NCBI RefSeq assembly: GCF_003970795.1
Contig: NZ_RWKW01000035.1
Span: 1-64,000, forward strand
DNA from: Aquibium carbonis
GTDB lineage: Bacteria; Pseudomonadota; Alphaproteobacteria; Rhizobiales; Rhizobiaceae
Reading direction: 5' to 3'
Length of the DNA stretch: 64,000 bases
Shown here: piece after piece, positions 25,502-33,271 of the stretch
Position numbering within the stretch: the stretch's first letter is position 1
Layout: the number at the start of each line of letters is the position of its first letter
The notes under the pieces: model-generated
Database searches by the model: none
Told to the model about the DNA's origin: nothing
Seen by the model: the letters and a program-made list of their open reading frames with translations, nothing else
Position numbers and translations under genes: made by a program

Positions 25502-25647
25502 CCGACTTTTCTCCTGATCCCGTTGCGGCGGGCTGGCGACGGGGACGCGGTTGAGGCGCGGTAGGTCATGCATCGCGCGCGATGCGGAAACGGCTCGTCC
25601 GTTGACCGACGAGCCGCCGCATCCAGACAGGCCAAGTACGCGAGGGA

Positions 25648-25890
25648 TCAGGGAGTCGGCTCGTCCGGCAGGGTTGCGCACGGCGGCACGTAGGTATCGA
25701 AGGGATTGCCGTCGGCGAGATGGCCGAAGGGTGTGAACACGAAATCCGTGCCGTCGCGGCCGACAGCGCAGATGACGTAGCGCAGCTCGCCGGTCGCGGC
25801 GTCGGCGCACTCCATGAGCGCGAGGTTGCCGTCGGCCGCGGCTCGCAACAAGGTCGCGAAGTTGGCGCGCGCGTGATCGGGAACGCTCAT
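25648..25890 (-). CDS. DUF6117 family small protein
   Basis: The 80-residue protein starts MSVPDHARANFATLLRAAAD and continues ADAATGELRYVICAVGRDG and FVFTPFGHLADGNPFDTYVP, a conserved small protein of alphaproteobacterial plasmids and ICEs (DUF6117). Its start overlaps the stop of the upstream gene by 4 bases (25887-25890). Function is unknown. Confidence 0.82.
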   Translation of the reverse strand: MSVPDHARANFATLLRAAADGNLALMECADAATGELRYVICAVGRDGTDFVFTPFGHLADGNPFDTYVPPCATLPDEPTP

Positions 25891-26312
25891 GGCGCACCTC
25901 GCTTTCCAGGCCGCGCGGACAGAGTGCAGTCGAGCCAGCCATTGGTGGCGATCCACGCGACGGTCTTGCGTCGGCCAAGGTCGAGGACGTGCGCGCCGCC
26001 TCCGAAGCCGTTGGCGCGAGGGCGCGAGCATGTGTCGGCCCATTGAAAGCCCCAGCGCCCCGTGAGGCCGAATTCCTCGGCGCAGCGGAGCACGAAGTCC
26101 ACGACGGCTTGCGGATCGCCGGTCGCGTCATCGCGAACCCAAAGCTGGGTGCCGCCATGCTCGGGCTGGATGGACAGGAGGAACGCCTCTGAGGGCGGGT
26201 CCTCGGCGGCGTTCTCCTCCATCATGCGGTTGTAGAGATCGAGCGCACGCGCAGCGTTTCTCGGCGTGCCGACATCGAGAAGACAGGAGAAGTGGGTGAA
26301 GTAGTCGGCCAT
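25887..26312 (-). CDS. Conserved hypothetical protein of the ICE backbone
   Basis: The 141-residue protein starts MADYFTHFSCLLDVGTPRNA and contains TQLWVRDDATGDPQAVVDFV and GRWGFQWADTCSRPRANGFG. No domain of known function is recognised. The ribosome site AGGAGCCTG stands 4 bases before the ATG, right after a terminator-like hairpin (26322-26355), the same module seen before 26581-27234. It overlaps the DUF6117 gene by 4 bases. Confidence 0.82.
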   Translation of the reverse strand: MADYFTHFSCLLDVGTPRNAARALDLYNRMMEENAAEDPPSEAFLLSIQPEHGGTQLWVRDDATGDPQAVVDFVLRCAEEFGLTGRWGFQWADTCSRPRANGFGGGAHVLDLGRRKTVAWIATNGWLDCTLSARPGKRGAP

Positions 26313-26321
26313 GTCAGGCTC

Positions 26322-26355
26322 CTAAAACGACAAAGCCCGGCGCGATGGCCGGGCT
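26322..26355 (-). terminator. Hairpin plus T-run directly before a ribosome site (module A)
   Basis: On the minus strand AGCCCGGC-CATCGC-GCCGGGCT is followed by TTGTCGTTTT, a good intrinsic terminator shape. It is immediately followed by AGGAGCCTGAC and the ATG of 25887-26312. A near-identical module occurs at 27244-27277. It may terminate the upstream gene or attenuate read-through. Confidence 0.7.
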
Positions 26356-26384
26356 GGTTGAAGGACGGGATTGCGGCTGGAGCG

Positions 26385-26579
26385 TCAGAGCCGGAATTCG
26401 GCGACGAGCCGCTGCGCGTTGGCGTGATGCTCGAGCATCGCGCGGTAGAAGCGCTTGCGCGCCTCCCGCTTCGCCGGATCACGCTGCGCCGTTCGCGTGA
26501 GCTTGCGCCGAGCGGCGCGGATCACCGTGCGGTCGCTGGCCCAGACCGTGACGTCGAGGCGGAGATAGGTGCCGTACAT
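26385..26579 (-). CDS. Small basic hypothetical protein
   Basis: The 64-residue basic protein starts MYGTYLRLDVTVWASDRTVI and continues with RRKLTRTAQRDPAKREARKR, a helical basic stretch suggesting nucleic-acid contact. It lies 1 base downstream of the 26581-27234 gene and before terminator module A. No family with known function is recognised. The short length lowers confidence, but spacing and composition fit a real gene. Confidence 0.7.
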   Translation of the reverse strand: MYGTYLRLDVTVWASDRTVIRAARRKLTRTAQRDPAKREARKRFYRAMLEHHANAQRLVAEFRL

Positions 26580-26580
26580 C

Positions 26581-27234
26581 TCAGCCTCCGTTCGCCTGCT
26601 TGGCTGCTCGCAGGGCGGCTAGCGCCACGCGGAATTCCGCTGCGCCGACTTCCTCGGACAAGTCGATGTTGGCGGCGACGGACACGCAGGCGGCGTGAAT
26701 GTCAGCGTCCGACACTGTGGCCGAACGGAGACCCGCGAACTCGGGATCGGTTTCGACGATCGCGGTGATCTGGTCGCGAACGCGGTCCTCCTGAAGCTGC
26801 GCGAGGATGTGACATGCGCGCGGCCCCGCAACGGGCTCGTCGGGATCGCGTGCGCCGTCGATGATCGCCTCGGCTTTTGCGGCCGCGGCATTCGCTCGCA
26901 TGAGCCAATAGGCGTCCGTCCGCCGTTCCGCGGCCTGGTCGGCAATGACGATCTTGAGGAGTCCGAACAGGACCTCGAAGTGCGCGGCCTTGCGCTGGAC
27001 GGTTTCGTCGAAGTGCGATGGGACCGGGACGGTCTCACCCGAATACGCGGCGTCGGTTCCGAGCCAGATGCCGGTGACATAGGTTTCGCCGGCGGCCTCG
27101 TAGTCGAGCTTGTCGTTCGACCAGTCATCGTCCTCGATGGCCTGAAGGCAGGCCTCGGCCGGAGTCGCGGCCTCATACGTTCGCTGCCGGTAGACCGGCA
27201 CGCGGTAGGTCGTTTCGACGGTATAGGTGGGCAT
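26581..27234 (-). CDS. Conserved hypothetical protein
   Basis: The start at ATG 27232-27234 (MPTYTVETTYRVPVYRQRTY) gives 217 residues; the ribosome site AGGAGCCTG lies just upstream. Its N-terminal 60 residues are a beta-rich domain of a type repeated in small plasmid proteins (EAATPAEACLQAIEDDDWSN). The rest is helical (KAAHFEVLFGLLKIVIADQA). No known function. The longer frame to 27381 is rejected because it would cross the terminator-like module at 27244-27277. Confidence 0.8.
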   Translation of the reverse strand: MPTYTVETTYRVPVYRQRTYEAATPAEACLQAIEDDDWSNDKLDYEAAGETYVTGIWLGTDAAYSGETVPVPSHFDETVQRKAAHFEVLFGLLKIVIADQAAERRTDAYWLMRANAAAAKAEAIIDGARDPDEPVAGPRACHILAQLQEDRVRDQITAIVETDPEFAGLRSATVSDADIHAACVSVAANIDLSEEVGAAEFRVALAALRAAKQANGG

Positions 27235-27243
27235 GACAGGCTC

Positions 27244-27277
27244 CTGAAAAAGCGAAGCCCGGCGCGGTGGCCGGGCT
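27244..27277 (-). terminator. Hairpin plus T-run directly before a ribosome site (module B)
   Basis: On the minus strand AGCCCGGC-CACCGC-GCCGGGCT is followed by TCGCTTTTTC and then AGGAGCCTGTC-ATG of 26581-27234. The hairpin, loop size and ribosome site match module A at 26322-26355 almost base for base, so the unit has been duplicated as a block. Confidence 0.7.
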
Positions 27278-27304
27278 GTTGGGGTTGGATGGAGAGAAGG
27301 CGGG

Positions 27305-27526
27305 CTAGTAGCCGAATCGCCACGACGGCCAGGGCTGGCCGTCATCGGCGGCCTTGACCGCCTCCTCGAGATAATCGGCATTCCCTTCCACGACGGTCGG
27401 GATCTCGACGGGCGTTTCGTCGATCACCGTCACGGCGCAGACGAGGCCGTCCTCCACCTCCACATGGACTGGCACGAGATACTGAAAGACGACGCGGCGC
27501 GGCGTGGCCGAGCTGAGCTTGGTCAT
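27305..27526 (-). CDS. Small acidic conserved protein
   Basis: The 73-residue protein starts at ATG 27524-27526 (MTKLSSATPRRVVFQYLVPV) and contains VHVEVEDGLVCAVTVIDETP. The longer open frame to 27592 overlaps the ParB-like gene end and lacks a ribosome site. It is a small acidic beta-rich protein typical of this backbone region; function is unknown. Confidence 0.75.
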   Translation of the reverse strand: MTKLSSATPRRVVFQYLVPVHVEVEDGLVCAVTVIDETPVEIPTVVEGNADYLEEAVKAADDGQPWPSWRFGY

Positions 27527-27588
27527 CGGAATGCTCCTTGTTGAGAAATGGCGGGAGCGACCGAAGCCGCCCCCCGCCATGGTTCGCG

Positions 27589-29742
27589 TCACTCGGCGGC
27601 GATCATCGCCGGGTCGTCGGCGTCGGCTTCGCCGTCACCCGCTTGCTCGTCCTCGTCGTCGGCGAGGAAAGCCGGCAGCGCTTCGTCGCCGTCGGTCTCG
27701 CTGGCGTCCGCCGTGCTCGTTGCGTCGGGATCGGCGGGACGCAGGGGCTCCGGCAGCCAGCCGGTGTCCGCGAGCAGGCGCTCGGCCTCCTTGGCCATGT
27801 CGGCCTTCTTGAGGTGGTCGATGAGCTGCGCCTTCTCTTCACCGAGCGCTTCCCGCACGGCTTCGACGATTCGGCTCTTGGTGACGCGGCCGAGATAGTT
27901 CGCGGCCGTGGGTCGCCATCCAGCCTCCACTATGTCGAGACCCGTGGCACGCGCGAGCCGTTCGGCTTCGCGCATCCGCCGGTCGAGCCCGTGCTGGGAG
28001 ACGCCGTTGCCGCTATAGGGATTCGGACGCTCGTAAAGAGCGTTGATCCCGTAGCTGACGTAATGCGCGAGCAACGCGAGACGGCTTGCATCGTCAAGCC
28101 CTGCGATCCAGTCCCACAGGCGATCGTCGTCCTCGAGCGGCATGTCCGCCTTCCAGGCCTCGACGCGCGCCTCGATCGCCTTGGCGGAGGCGCTGTCCTT
28201 CAGGTCGGTGGCCTGAACGGGGAAGTGGACCTCGCGGACCGACGCCTCGACGGCGCAGCCGTGCGCGTTGTGCTTGAAGGCGTCGAGCACCAGCTTGTGC
28301 AGGAGCGCCGTGAGCGCGACGTGCGGGTGGGTGGCAACGGCTTCGCGCAGCGCCAGCGTGCGGTGGGCCGTGAGCTCGATCACCAGCCGCTCGGGCAACG
28401 GCTTTACGCCATCATCCTCTTCATCGTCTTCCGCCTCTGGATCTTGGCCGCCGATCGTGATGACAGCGCGCTGAACGGACGGTGTTGCCGGAGCATCGAT
28501 CCCGCCGCTCTCGCCATCGACCTCGGCGTCGCCGCCTTCGACGGCAACAGGCGCCTCGTCTTCGGGCCGTACATAGCCACGATCAACCACGATGTCGCCG
28601 TCGCGGTCCACGCTGACGAAGACGCCGGCGCGCGCGATCTCGGTCGGATCGTAGATGACGGGGCGCTTCTCGAAGGCGTCGAGAGCCTCCTCGATCTCGC
28701 CCAGGCGCTGATCGGCCTCGTCCGGCAGCTCGTCGGCGCCGTCATACTCGGCCTCGAGCCGATCGTATTCCGCGCGCAGCGACTCGCGCTCGGCCCGCTC
28801 CTCGTCTGTGAGATCGACGAAAGTGCCGGTGATCTGGCGCAGGCCGTGTTCGTAGCCATAAGGCAGGTCGAGATCGACCTTCCCCCACCTCCAGCCTTCG
28901 CTGGCGATCTCCTCGGCCACGGTCGTCAGCTTCTCGCTGACCAGGCGGTGAAGCAGCGTCGGGTCCTGGAGCCAGCCGCCGTTGTCATCCTCGAACAGGT
29001 CGCGCAGTACTGCGCCACCGGCGGCGACATATGCGTCGATGCCGACGAAGCGCGCACGCTTGTCGGACGCCGCAATCGTGCTCTCGGTGAGCAACTGGCG
29101 GATATGCCAGGGCTGCCGATTGTACGAATGCTGCACCGCCTCCCACACCTGCTCCTGACGCTCGTGATCGGGGTTGACAGTGAAGGCCATCAACATGTCG
29201 AGCGTCATGCTCTCCTCCGCATATGCATCGCGCAGCACGGGCGAGACGGCGTTGAGGCGCAGCCGCTGCTTCACAACCTGGACGGTCGCGAGGTAGGCCG
29301 CCGCGATCTCCTCTTCGGTCATGCCCTTGTCGAGCATGTCCTGGAATGCGCGGAACTGGTCGAGTGGATGAAGGCCCGCGCGCAGAAGGTTCTCGGCGAG
29401 GGAGTCGTCCTCGGCGAGGATCTTCGTGTCGGACTTGCGCACGACGCAGGGGACGAGGCCGTCCTTCGGGAAGCGCTTGGCCTTCACCAGGCGCTCGATG
29501 GCGCGATAGCGGCGCCCGCCCGCCGGCACCTCGAACATACCGGTCTCGTTGCCGTCCGCGTCGAGAATGGCGCGGACGTTGAGGCCCTGGACGAGATCCT
29601 CGCGCCGGCCGATGTCGTGGACCAATTCGTCGAGCTCGGCTTCCGGCCGGGTTCGCCGGACATTGGACTCCGAGAGCACGAGCTTGTTGAAGGGGATGTC
29701 GCGCGAGCGCGAGAAGACGATCTTCTTGGCAGCCTTTGGCAT
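27589..29742 (-). CDS. ParB/Spo0J-family nuclease-domain protein (ICE-type)
   Basis: The ATG at 29740-29742 (MPKAAKKIVFSRSRDIPFNK) gives 717 residues. The N-terminal ParB/Srx-like domain shows LVLSESNVRRT, VPAGGRRYRAIERL and DSLAENLLR. An HTH region follows (MTEEEIAAAYLATVQVVKQR). The C-terminal 400 residues are acidic and unrelated to chromosomal ParB. Large ParB-like proteins of this type sit beside ardC and the methylase/helicase in many plasmids and may bind incoming DNA rather than a centromere. A structured leader precedes the start at 29758-29797. Confidence 0.9.
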   Translation of the reverse strand: MPKAAKKIVFSRSRDIPFNKLVLSESNVRRTRPEAELDELVHDIGRREDLVQGLNVRAILDADGNETGMFEVPAGGRRYRAIERLVKAKRFPKDGLVPCVVRKSDTKILAEDDSLAENLLRAGLHPLDQFRAFQDMLDKGMTEEEIAAAYLATVQVVKQRLRLNAVSPVLRDAYAEESMTLDMLMAFTVNPDHERQEQVWEAVQHSYNRQPWHIRQLLTESTIAASDKRARFVGIDAYVAAGGAVLRDLFEDDNGGWLQDPTLLHRLVSEKLTTVAEEIASEGWRWGKVDLDLPYGYEHGLRQITGTFVDLTDEERAERESLRAEYDRLEAEYDGADELPDEADQRLGEIEEALDAFEKRPVIYDPTEIARAGVFVSVDRDGDIVVDRGYVRPEDEAPVAVEGGDAEVDGESGGIDAPATPSVQRAVITIGGQDPEAEDDEEDDGVKPLPERLVIELTAHRTLALREAVATHPHVALTALLHKLVLDAFKHNAHGCAVEASVREVHFPVQATDLKDSASAKAIEARVEAWKADMPLEDDDRLWDWIAGLDDASRLALLAHYVSYGINALYERPNPYSGNGVSQHGLDRRMREAERLARATGLDIVEAGWRPTAANYLGRVTKSRIVEAVREALGEEKAQLIDHLKKADMAKEAERLLADTGWLPEPLRPADPDATSTADASETDGDEALPAFLADDEDEQAGDGEADADDPAMIAAE

Positions 29743-29757
29743 GTCGGGATACTCCGC

Positions 29758-29797
29758 GACGGGCGCCGAGAGCCTCTCTCTCGGCTTGAAACCCGTC
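29758..29797 (-). ncRNA. Structured 5' leader, candidate radC RNA motif (copy 2)
   Basis: On the minus strand the outer stem GACGGG/CCCGTC encloses a 6-base bulge (TTTCAA), an 8-base inner stem GCCGAGAG/CTCTCGGC, the loop AGAGG, and a single 3' G. It matches copy 3 in every spacing while the inner stem bases differ in compensating pairs. It ends 15 bases before the ParB-like start codon, beside the CGGAG ribosome site. Confidence 0.7.
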
Positions 29798-29919
29798 ACG
29801 AAGCGAAGCGCCGCCCTCTTCCTCTGAGGACGGCGCCACCTTCCGGCGACCCGGAGAAGCGCAGAGCCGGAAACGCACAAACGTGCATCTCCGGCTCTGC
29901 GGATTTCAGGATGAGCGCG

Positions 29920-30291
29920 TCACACGCCGTCACGGCGAGCCTGCCGTGCGCGGTAGAGAATGCGTTCGGCGGCACGGATGCTCCCAGCCTCGCGGGCGGC
30001 TTCCGCCCAGACCGAGATCGGGAAATCGCCGGTGAAGAGGATGTCGCGCTCGATGCCCATACCGAACGGCAGGGTGATCGAGGCGAGTTCCTCCAGCGAG
30101 AAGCTGCCGAGCTCGGGATAGCTGAGATCGGCGAGGCCGAAGAGCGTGTCGCCGTCGGCGTCCAGCTCGCTCGCGAGCCAAACGCCCTCGCCGAGCGGGT
30201 TGAAGAACTTGACCACCGGCACATGGTCGGCGCCGCGATCGTGGCCATTGGCGAGCAGGCGCTCGCGCAGGTCGTCGGTCAGGAGGATCAT
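29920..30291 (-). CDS. DUF2958 domain protein
   Basis: The 123-residue protein starts MILLTDDLRERLLANGHDRG and continues HVPVVKFFNPLGEGVWLASE, DGDTLFGLADLSYPELGSFS, LPFGMGIERDILF. This is a textbook DUF2958 protein, almost always located after ardC in alphaproteobacterial plasmids and ICEs. Its start overlaps the ardC stop by 4 bases, so the two are co-translated. Function is unknown; association with antirestriction is by context. Confidence 0.92.
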   Translation of the reverse strand: MILLTDDLRERLLANGHDRGADHVPVVKFFNPLGEGVWLASELDADGDTLFGLADLSYPELGSFSLEELASITLPFGMGIERDILFTGDFPISVWAEAAREAGSIRAAERILYRARQARRDGV

Positions 30292-31241
30292 GCCGCCCTC
30301 CTGTCGTTCGCGGGTTCGCCGGCCGTCTCGGTTTCGGGGAGGAACGCAAGCAGCCAGTCGGCTGCCTTGCTGGCCTGGGACGCGGCGCGGACGATTGCGC
30401 GGTTGTCCTCGCGTAGCACCTCCAGCCACGAGCCGATGTAGTCGGCGTGGCGGACGGTCGGCACGATGCCGAGCGAGGCGCAGCAGAAGGCCGCGTTCAT
30501 CTCGGCGACCAGCTCCTCGAAGGCGTACTTCTTCGTGCCGAAGGAGCCCGACAGGTCGCGGCAGAGACGGGACGCATGGCCCGTCGCATGGCCGAGCTCA
30601 TGCAGGGCCGTGCGATGCCAGTTGATAGACTCAAAGTACGCTTGCGGCGGTGGGACCTGCACATAGTCGGCCGCGGGCATATAGAAAGCGCGATTGCCGC
30701 CGATGCGGAAGGCGATGCCTGTCTCCTTGATAAGCGCTTCGACCCGCGGCTCGATCAGACCGGGCTCCGGTGCGGACGGCGCGACGGCAAGATCGTCGGG
30801 CAGATCCTCGCACTGCGCCAGGTTGAAGACCGTGAAGCGCTTCAGGAACGGTATCGCCTGCGCTTTCTCGCCGGTCTCCTGCGCGCGCTTCTTCTCATCG
30901 TCGGGGATGAAGCGATCCGCGTAGACGACGGTGGTGCCACGCTCGCCTTTGCGTACGTGACCGCCGAGCGACAGCGCCTGGCGGAAGGTCAACCAGCTCT
31001 GGACCGGGAAGCCGTGCTCGATCACCGCACCCCAGAGGATCAGCACGTTGATCCCCGAATACTGCCGGCCGGTGGCCGCGTTCGCCGGCATGGCGAGCGG
31101 CGCCTTCGCCGCCGCCGTGCCCCACGGCTGGACCCAGGGTACGCGCCCGGCCTCCAGCTCGGCGATGATCTTGTTGGTGATGTCGTCGTAAAGGCTCGTC
31201 CGGTCCGCGCCGAAGCGAGCATTGCGTTCATGCCTGGACAT
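30288..31241 (-). CDS. ardC: ArdC-like antirestriction protein (DUF1738, zinc peptidase)
   Basis: The 317-residue protein has an N-terminal single-stranded-DNA-binding ArdC domain (SLYDDITNKIIAELEAGRVP, TGRQYSGINVLILW, VRKGERGTTVVYADRF). The C-terminal metallopeptidase has HELGH at about residues 214-218 and EELVAEM as the third ligand region. ArdC proteins protect incoming single-stranded DNA against host restriction during conjugation. It is preceded by a structured leader (31255-31294) and by a group of three hairpins (31336-31401). Confidence 0.93.
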   Translation of the reverse strand: MSRHERNARFGADRTSLYDDITNKIIAELEAGRVPWVQPWGTAAAKAPLAMPANAATGRQYSGINVLILWGAVIEHGFPVQSWLTFRQALSLGGHVRKGERGTTVVYADRFIPDDEKKRAQETGEKAQAIPFLKRFTVFNLAQCEDLPDDLAVAPSAPEPGLIEPRVEALIKETGIAFRIGGNRAFYMPAADYVQVPPPQAYFESINWHRTALHELGHATGHASRLCRDLSGSFGTKKYAFEELVAEMNAAFCCASLGIVPTVRHADYIGSWLEVLREDNRAIVRAASQASKAADWLLAFLPETETAGEPANDRRAA

Positions 31242-31254
31242 CGCGGTTCTCCGC

Positions 31255-31294
31255 GACGGGCGCCGGAGGCCTCTCCTCCAGCCCTCAACCCGTC
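31255..31294 (-). ncRNA. Structured 5' leader, candidate radC RNA motif (copy 3)
   Basis: On the minus strand the outer stem GACGGG/CCCGTC encloses TTGAGG, an 8-base inner stem GCTGGAGG/CCTCCGGC, the loop AGAGG and a single G, exactly the layout of copy 2. It ends 13 bases before the ardC start, beside CGGAGAAC. Published radC motifs occur upstream of antirestriction genes, which fits. Confidence 0.7.
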
Positions 31295-31335
31295 ACGGCA
31301 AACCCGGTCCGCACTCTTACTCTAGAAGGGGGCGT

Positions 31336-31401
31336 TGCGGGGTCTCCCCGCAGAAGGGGTCGGCCGAGACCTAGGCTCGGCCGCAGGGGAAGGCTTTCCC
31401 C
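31336..31401. repeat. Three consecutive hairpins between ardC and the caspase gene
   Basis: TGCGGGG-TCT-CCCCGCA (31336-31352), CGGCCGAG-N7-CTCGGCCG (31361-31383) and GGGGAA-GGCT-TTCCCC (31386-31401) stand one after another in the 274-base divergent intergenic region. They could be back-to-back terminators, or single-strand folding signals like the Frpo promoters of F, which drive early antirestriction genes. No other gene is visible in this gap. Confidence 0.6.
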
Positions 31402-31515
31402 ACCGGAAAATTGCTGCCTGACGGCCTTTCCGGGTTGGCGGGCTGCAGGCGATTATGGGATCGGGCCGACGATTGCGCGGCCAAAGGAAGAAATGACGAG
31501 GAATTCGAGTTGAGC

Positions 31516-32976
31516 ATGAAACGGAAAATGGCGGCGCTGGTGATCGGGAACGGCGCCTACCGCGATTGCGGCGTGCTGAAGAACCCGGTGAACGACGCCG
31601 ACGACATGGCGGCGAAGCTCAGGTCCTATGGATTCCACGTCGTCTCGGGCGCCGACGCGACGCGCGTCGACATGGACCGCAAGCTCCGCGAGTTCAAAGA
31701 CCTGCTCGAGACCAATGATGTCGGGCTGTTCTTCTTCGCCGGGCACGGCATGCAGATCGACGGGACGAACTATCTTCTCGCGACCGACACGGACACCTCG
31801 TCGGAACTCGACGCGAAGCACAGCTCGCTTTCGCTCGACAAGGTCATCGACACGATGGCGAAGTCGCAGGCCTCGATGAAGATCATGATTCTTGATGCCT
31901 GCCGGAACAATCCATGGGAGCGGGCTTGGCATCGCGATGCGTCAACGCGGGGCTTGGCTTCGGTGTATGCTCCAAAAGGCACGATCATCGGGTTTGCGAC
32001 CTCCCCGGGTGAGGTCGCCGAAGATGGCGCAGGCCGCAACGGCACCTATACCGCCGCACTCCTGCAGCACATCGACACGCCGGATTGCTCGATCGAGACG
32101 ATGTTCAAGCGGGTGCGGAATACCGTGGCCGCCGAAACGCGCGGGAAACAGACATCCTGGGAGCACACCTCGCTCTCGGGCGAGTTCTATTTCAACATGA
32201 GCCTTGGCCGCGTCATCCGGGCGTACAAGGAGACCTCGCTCGCCGACGGCCTCTTCGTCATCGACACGAGCAAGAAGTCACACCGGATCATTCAGGGCCT
32301 GAAGAGCCACAACTGGTACACGCAGAACGACGCCTTGGAGATGCTTGATGCGGCATCGGCTTCGAAGATGGCGGATGACAGTCTGTTCGTCGTGGGGCGC
32401 AACGTCTACCAAGCCGCCTGCGGCGGCGCGAATGCGGCGATTCCCTTCGCCACGCACTTCCTCACTGAGACGAGCGGCTATCCCGCGGAGAAGCGCAAGG
32501 CGCTTCTGGATGGCATGTTGTTCGAAATATTCTTCAACCCGAAGGGGGAACTGCGGGAGGCGATCAAGGACGGCTACTTCGACGAGCTCTTCGAGTTGCA
32601 GCGATATGCCGAGACCAAGCAGAGTTTCCAGTTCATCAGCGACGCGCTTCAGGCCGCCCGCGGCGATTTCTATGCGCTACCGGGCAAGAACCGGGAGGTC
32701 GCCGTCACTGTTGCGACCAAGAAGATGAAGGACGGTTATCGGGTGGAGGCCGTGTTCGTGGACGGCGCCGATGTCCTTCGGGCCAAAGATGAGGAATGGG
32801 ACGTGCCCGAGACGGAGCGCTTCTATGAGCGCACGGGCCCCGACGGGCTGGTCAAGCAGCTGTCGGCCGAGATGGTGGTCCCCAGCCGATCGCTCAAGGT
32901 GACATTCACGCCCGCTGCAGCGGCGAAGGCGGCCGAGTTGCGGTTCCCGACTGGATGGACGGTTCGCAAGGCTTGA
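31516..32976 (+). CDS. Caspase-like (C14) protease with unknown C-terminal domain
   Basis: The start at ATG 31516 (MKRKMAALVIGNGAYRDCGV) follows a GAGGAAT site; the frame further upstream is non-coding. Residues 1-250 form a caspase/metacaspase domain with the His in LFFFAGHGMQ (His77) and the Cys in IMILDACRNNPW (Cys129). Residues 270-486 are an unrecognised mixed domain without transmembrane segments. Caspase-like proteases act as effectors in several bacterial defence systems. The gene faces the sigma-factor operon 296 bases downstream on the same strand; a functional link is inferred only from position. Confidence 0.88.
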   Translation: MKRKMAALVIGNGAYRDCGVLKNPVNDADDMAAKLRSYGFHVVSGADATRVDMDRKLREFKDLLETNDVGLFFFAGHGMQIDGTNYLLATDTDTSSELDAKHSSLSLDKVIDTMAKSQASMKIMILDACRNNPWERAWHRDASTRGLASVYAPKGTIIGFATSPGEVAEDGAGRNGTYTAALLQHIDTPDCSIETMFKRVRNTVAAETRGKQTSWEHTSLSGEFYFNMSLGRVIRAYKETSLADGLFVIDTSKKSHRIIQGLKSHNWYTQNDALEMLDAASASKMADDSLFVVGRNVYQAACGGANAAIPFATHFLTETSGYPAEKRKALLDGMLFEIFFNPKGELREAIKDGYFDELFELQRYAETKQSFQFISDALQAARGDFYALPGKNREVAVTVATKKMKDGYRVEAVFVDGADVLRAKDEEWDVPETERFYERTGPDGLVKQLSAEMVVPSRSLKVTFTPAAAAKAAELRFPTGWTVRKA

Positions 32977-33271
32977 TCCCCACTCGCGTTCACGAGCGGC
33001 GGCCGCTCGGCTCACTAGAGCCAGTTGCGTCGTTAAATTCCAAAGAGATCAGACGGTTGCTGGCCAACGAGAGATATGCCGTGCTGGCCGCTCGGCGCGC
33101 TTTGCGCTAGGATGAGCCTGCGATTCGCTCGCGCGGTGTCGGTCGCCCCGCAAAAAATCGCGCGGCAGCAGATTCTCTTTCCGGGTTCCCCACGGCGACA
33201 CGATCAGGGTAGTGACGGGCCGGCCATCGGGTCACCCGGTCTGACCGCTGTTGCGAGAGCATGGGGGAACG
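32977..33271. other. Intergenic region before the sigma-factor operon
   Basis: These 295 bases separate the caspase gene from the sigma-factor gene and should contain the operon's promoter. No reading frame here looks coding. I could not identify a confident -35/-10 pair or an ECF-type promoter. Confidence 0.4.

Noticed and set aside
27538-30441. 967-codon plus-strand open frame opposite parB-like and DUF2958 genes
   Set aside because: Same shadow effect; the minus strand carries recognisable ParB-like and DUF2958 sequences with ribosome sites.
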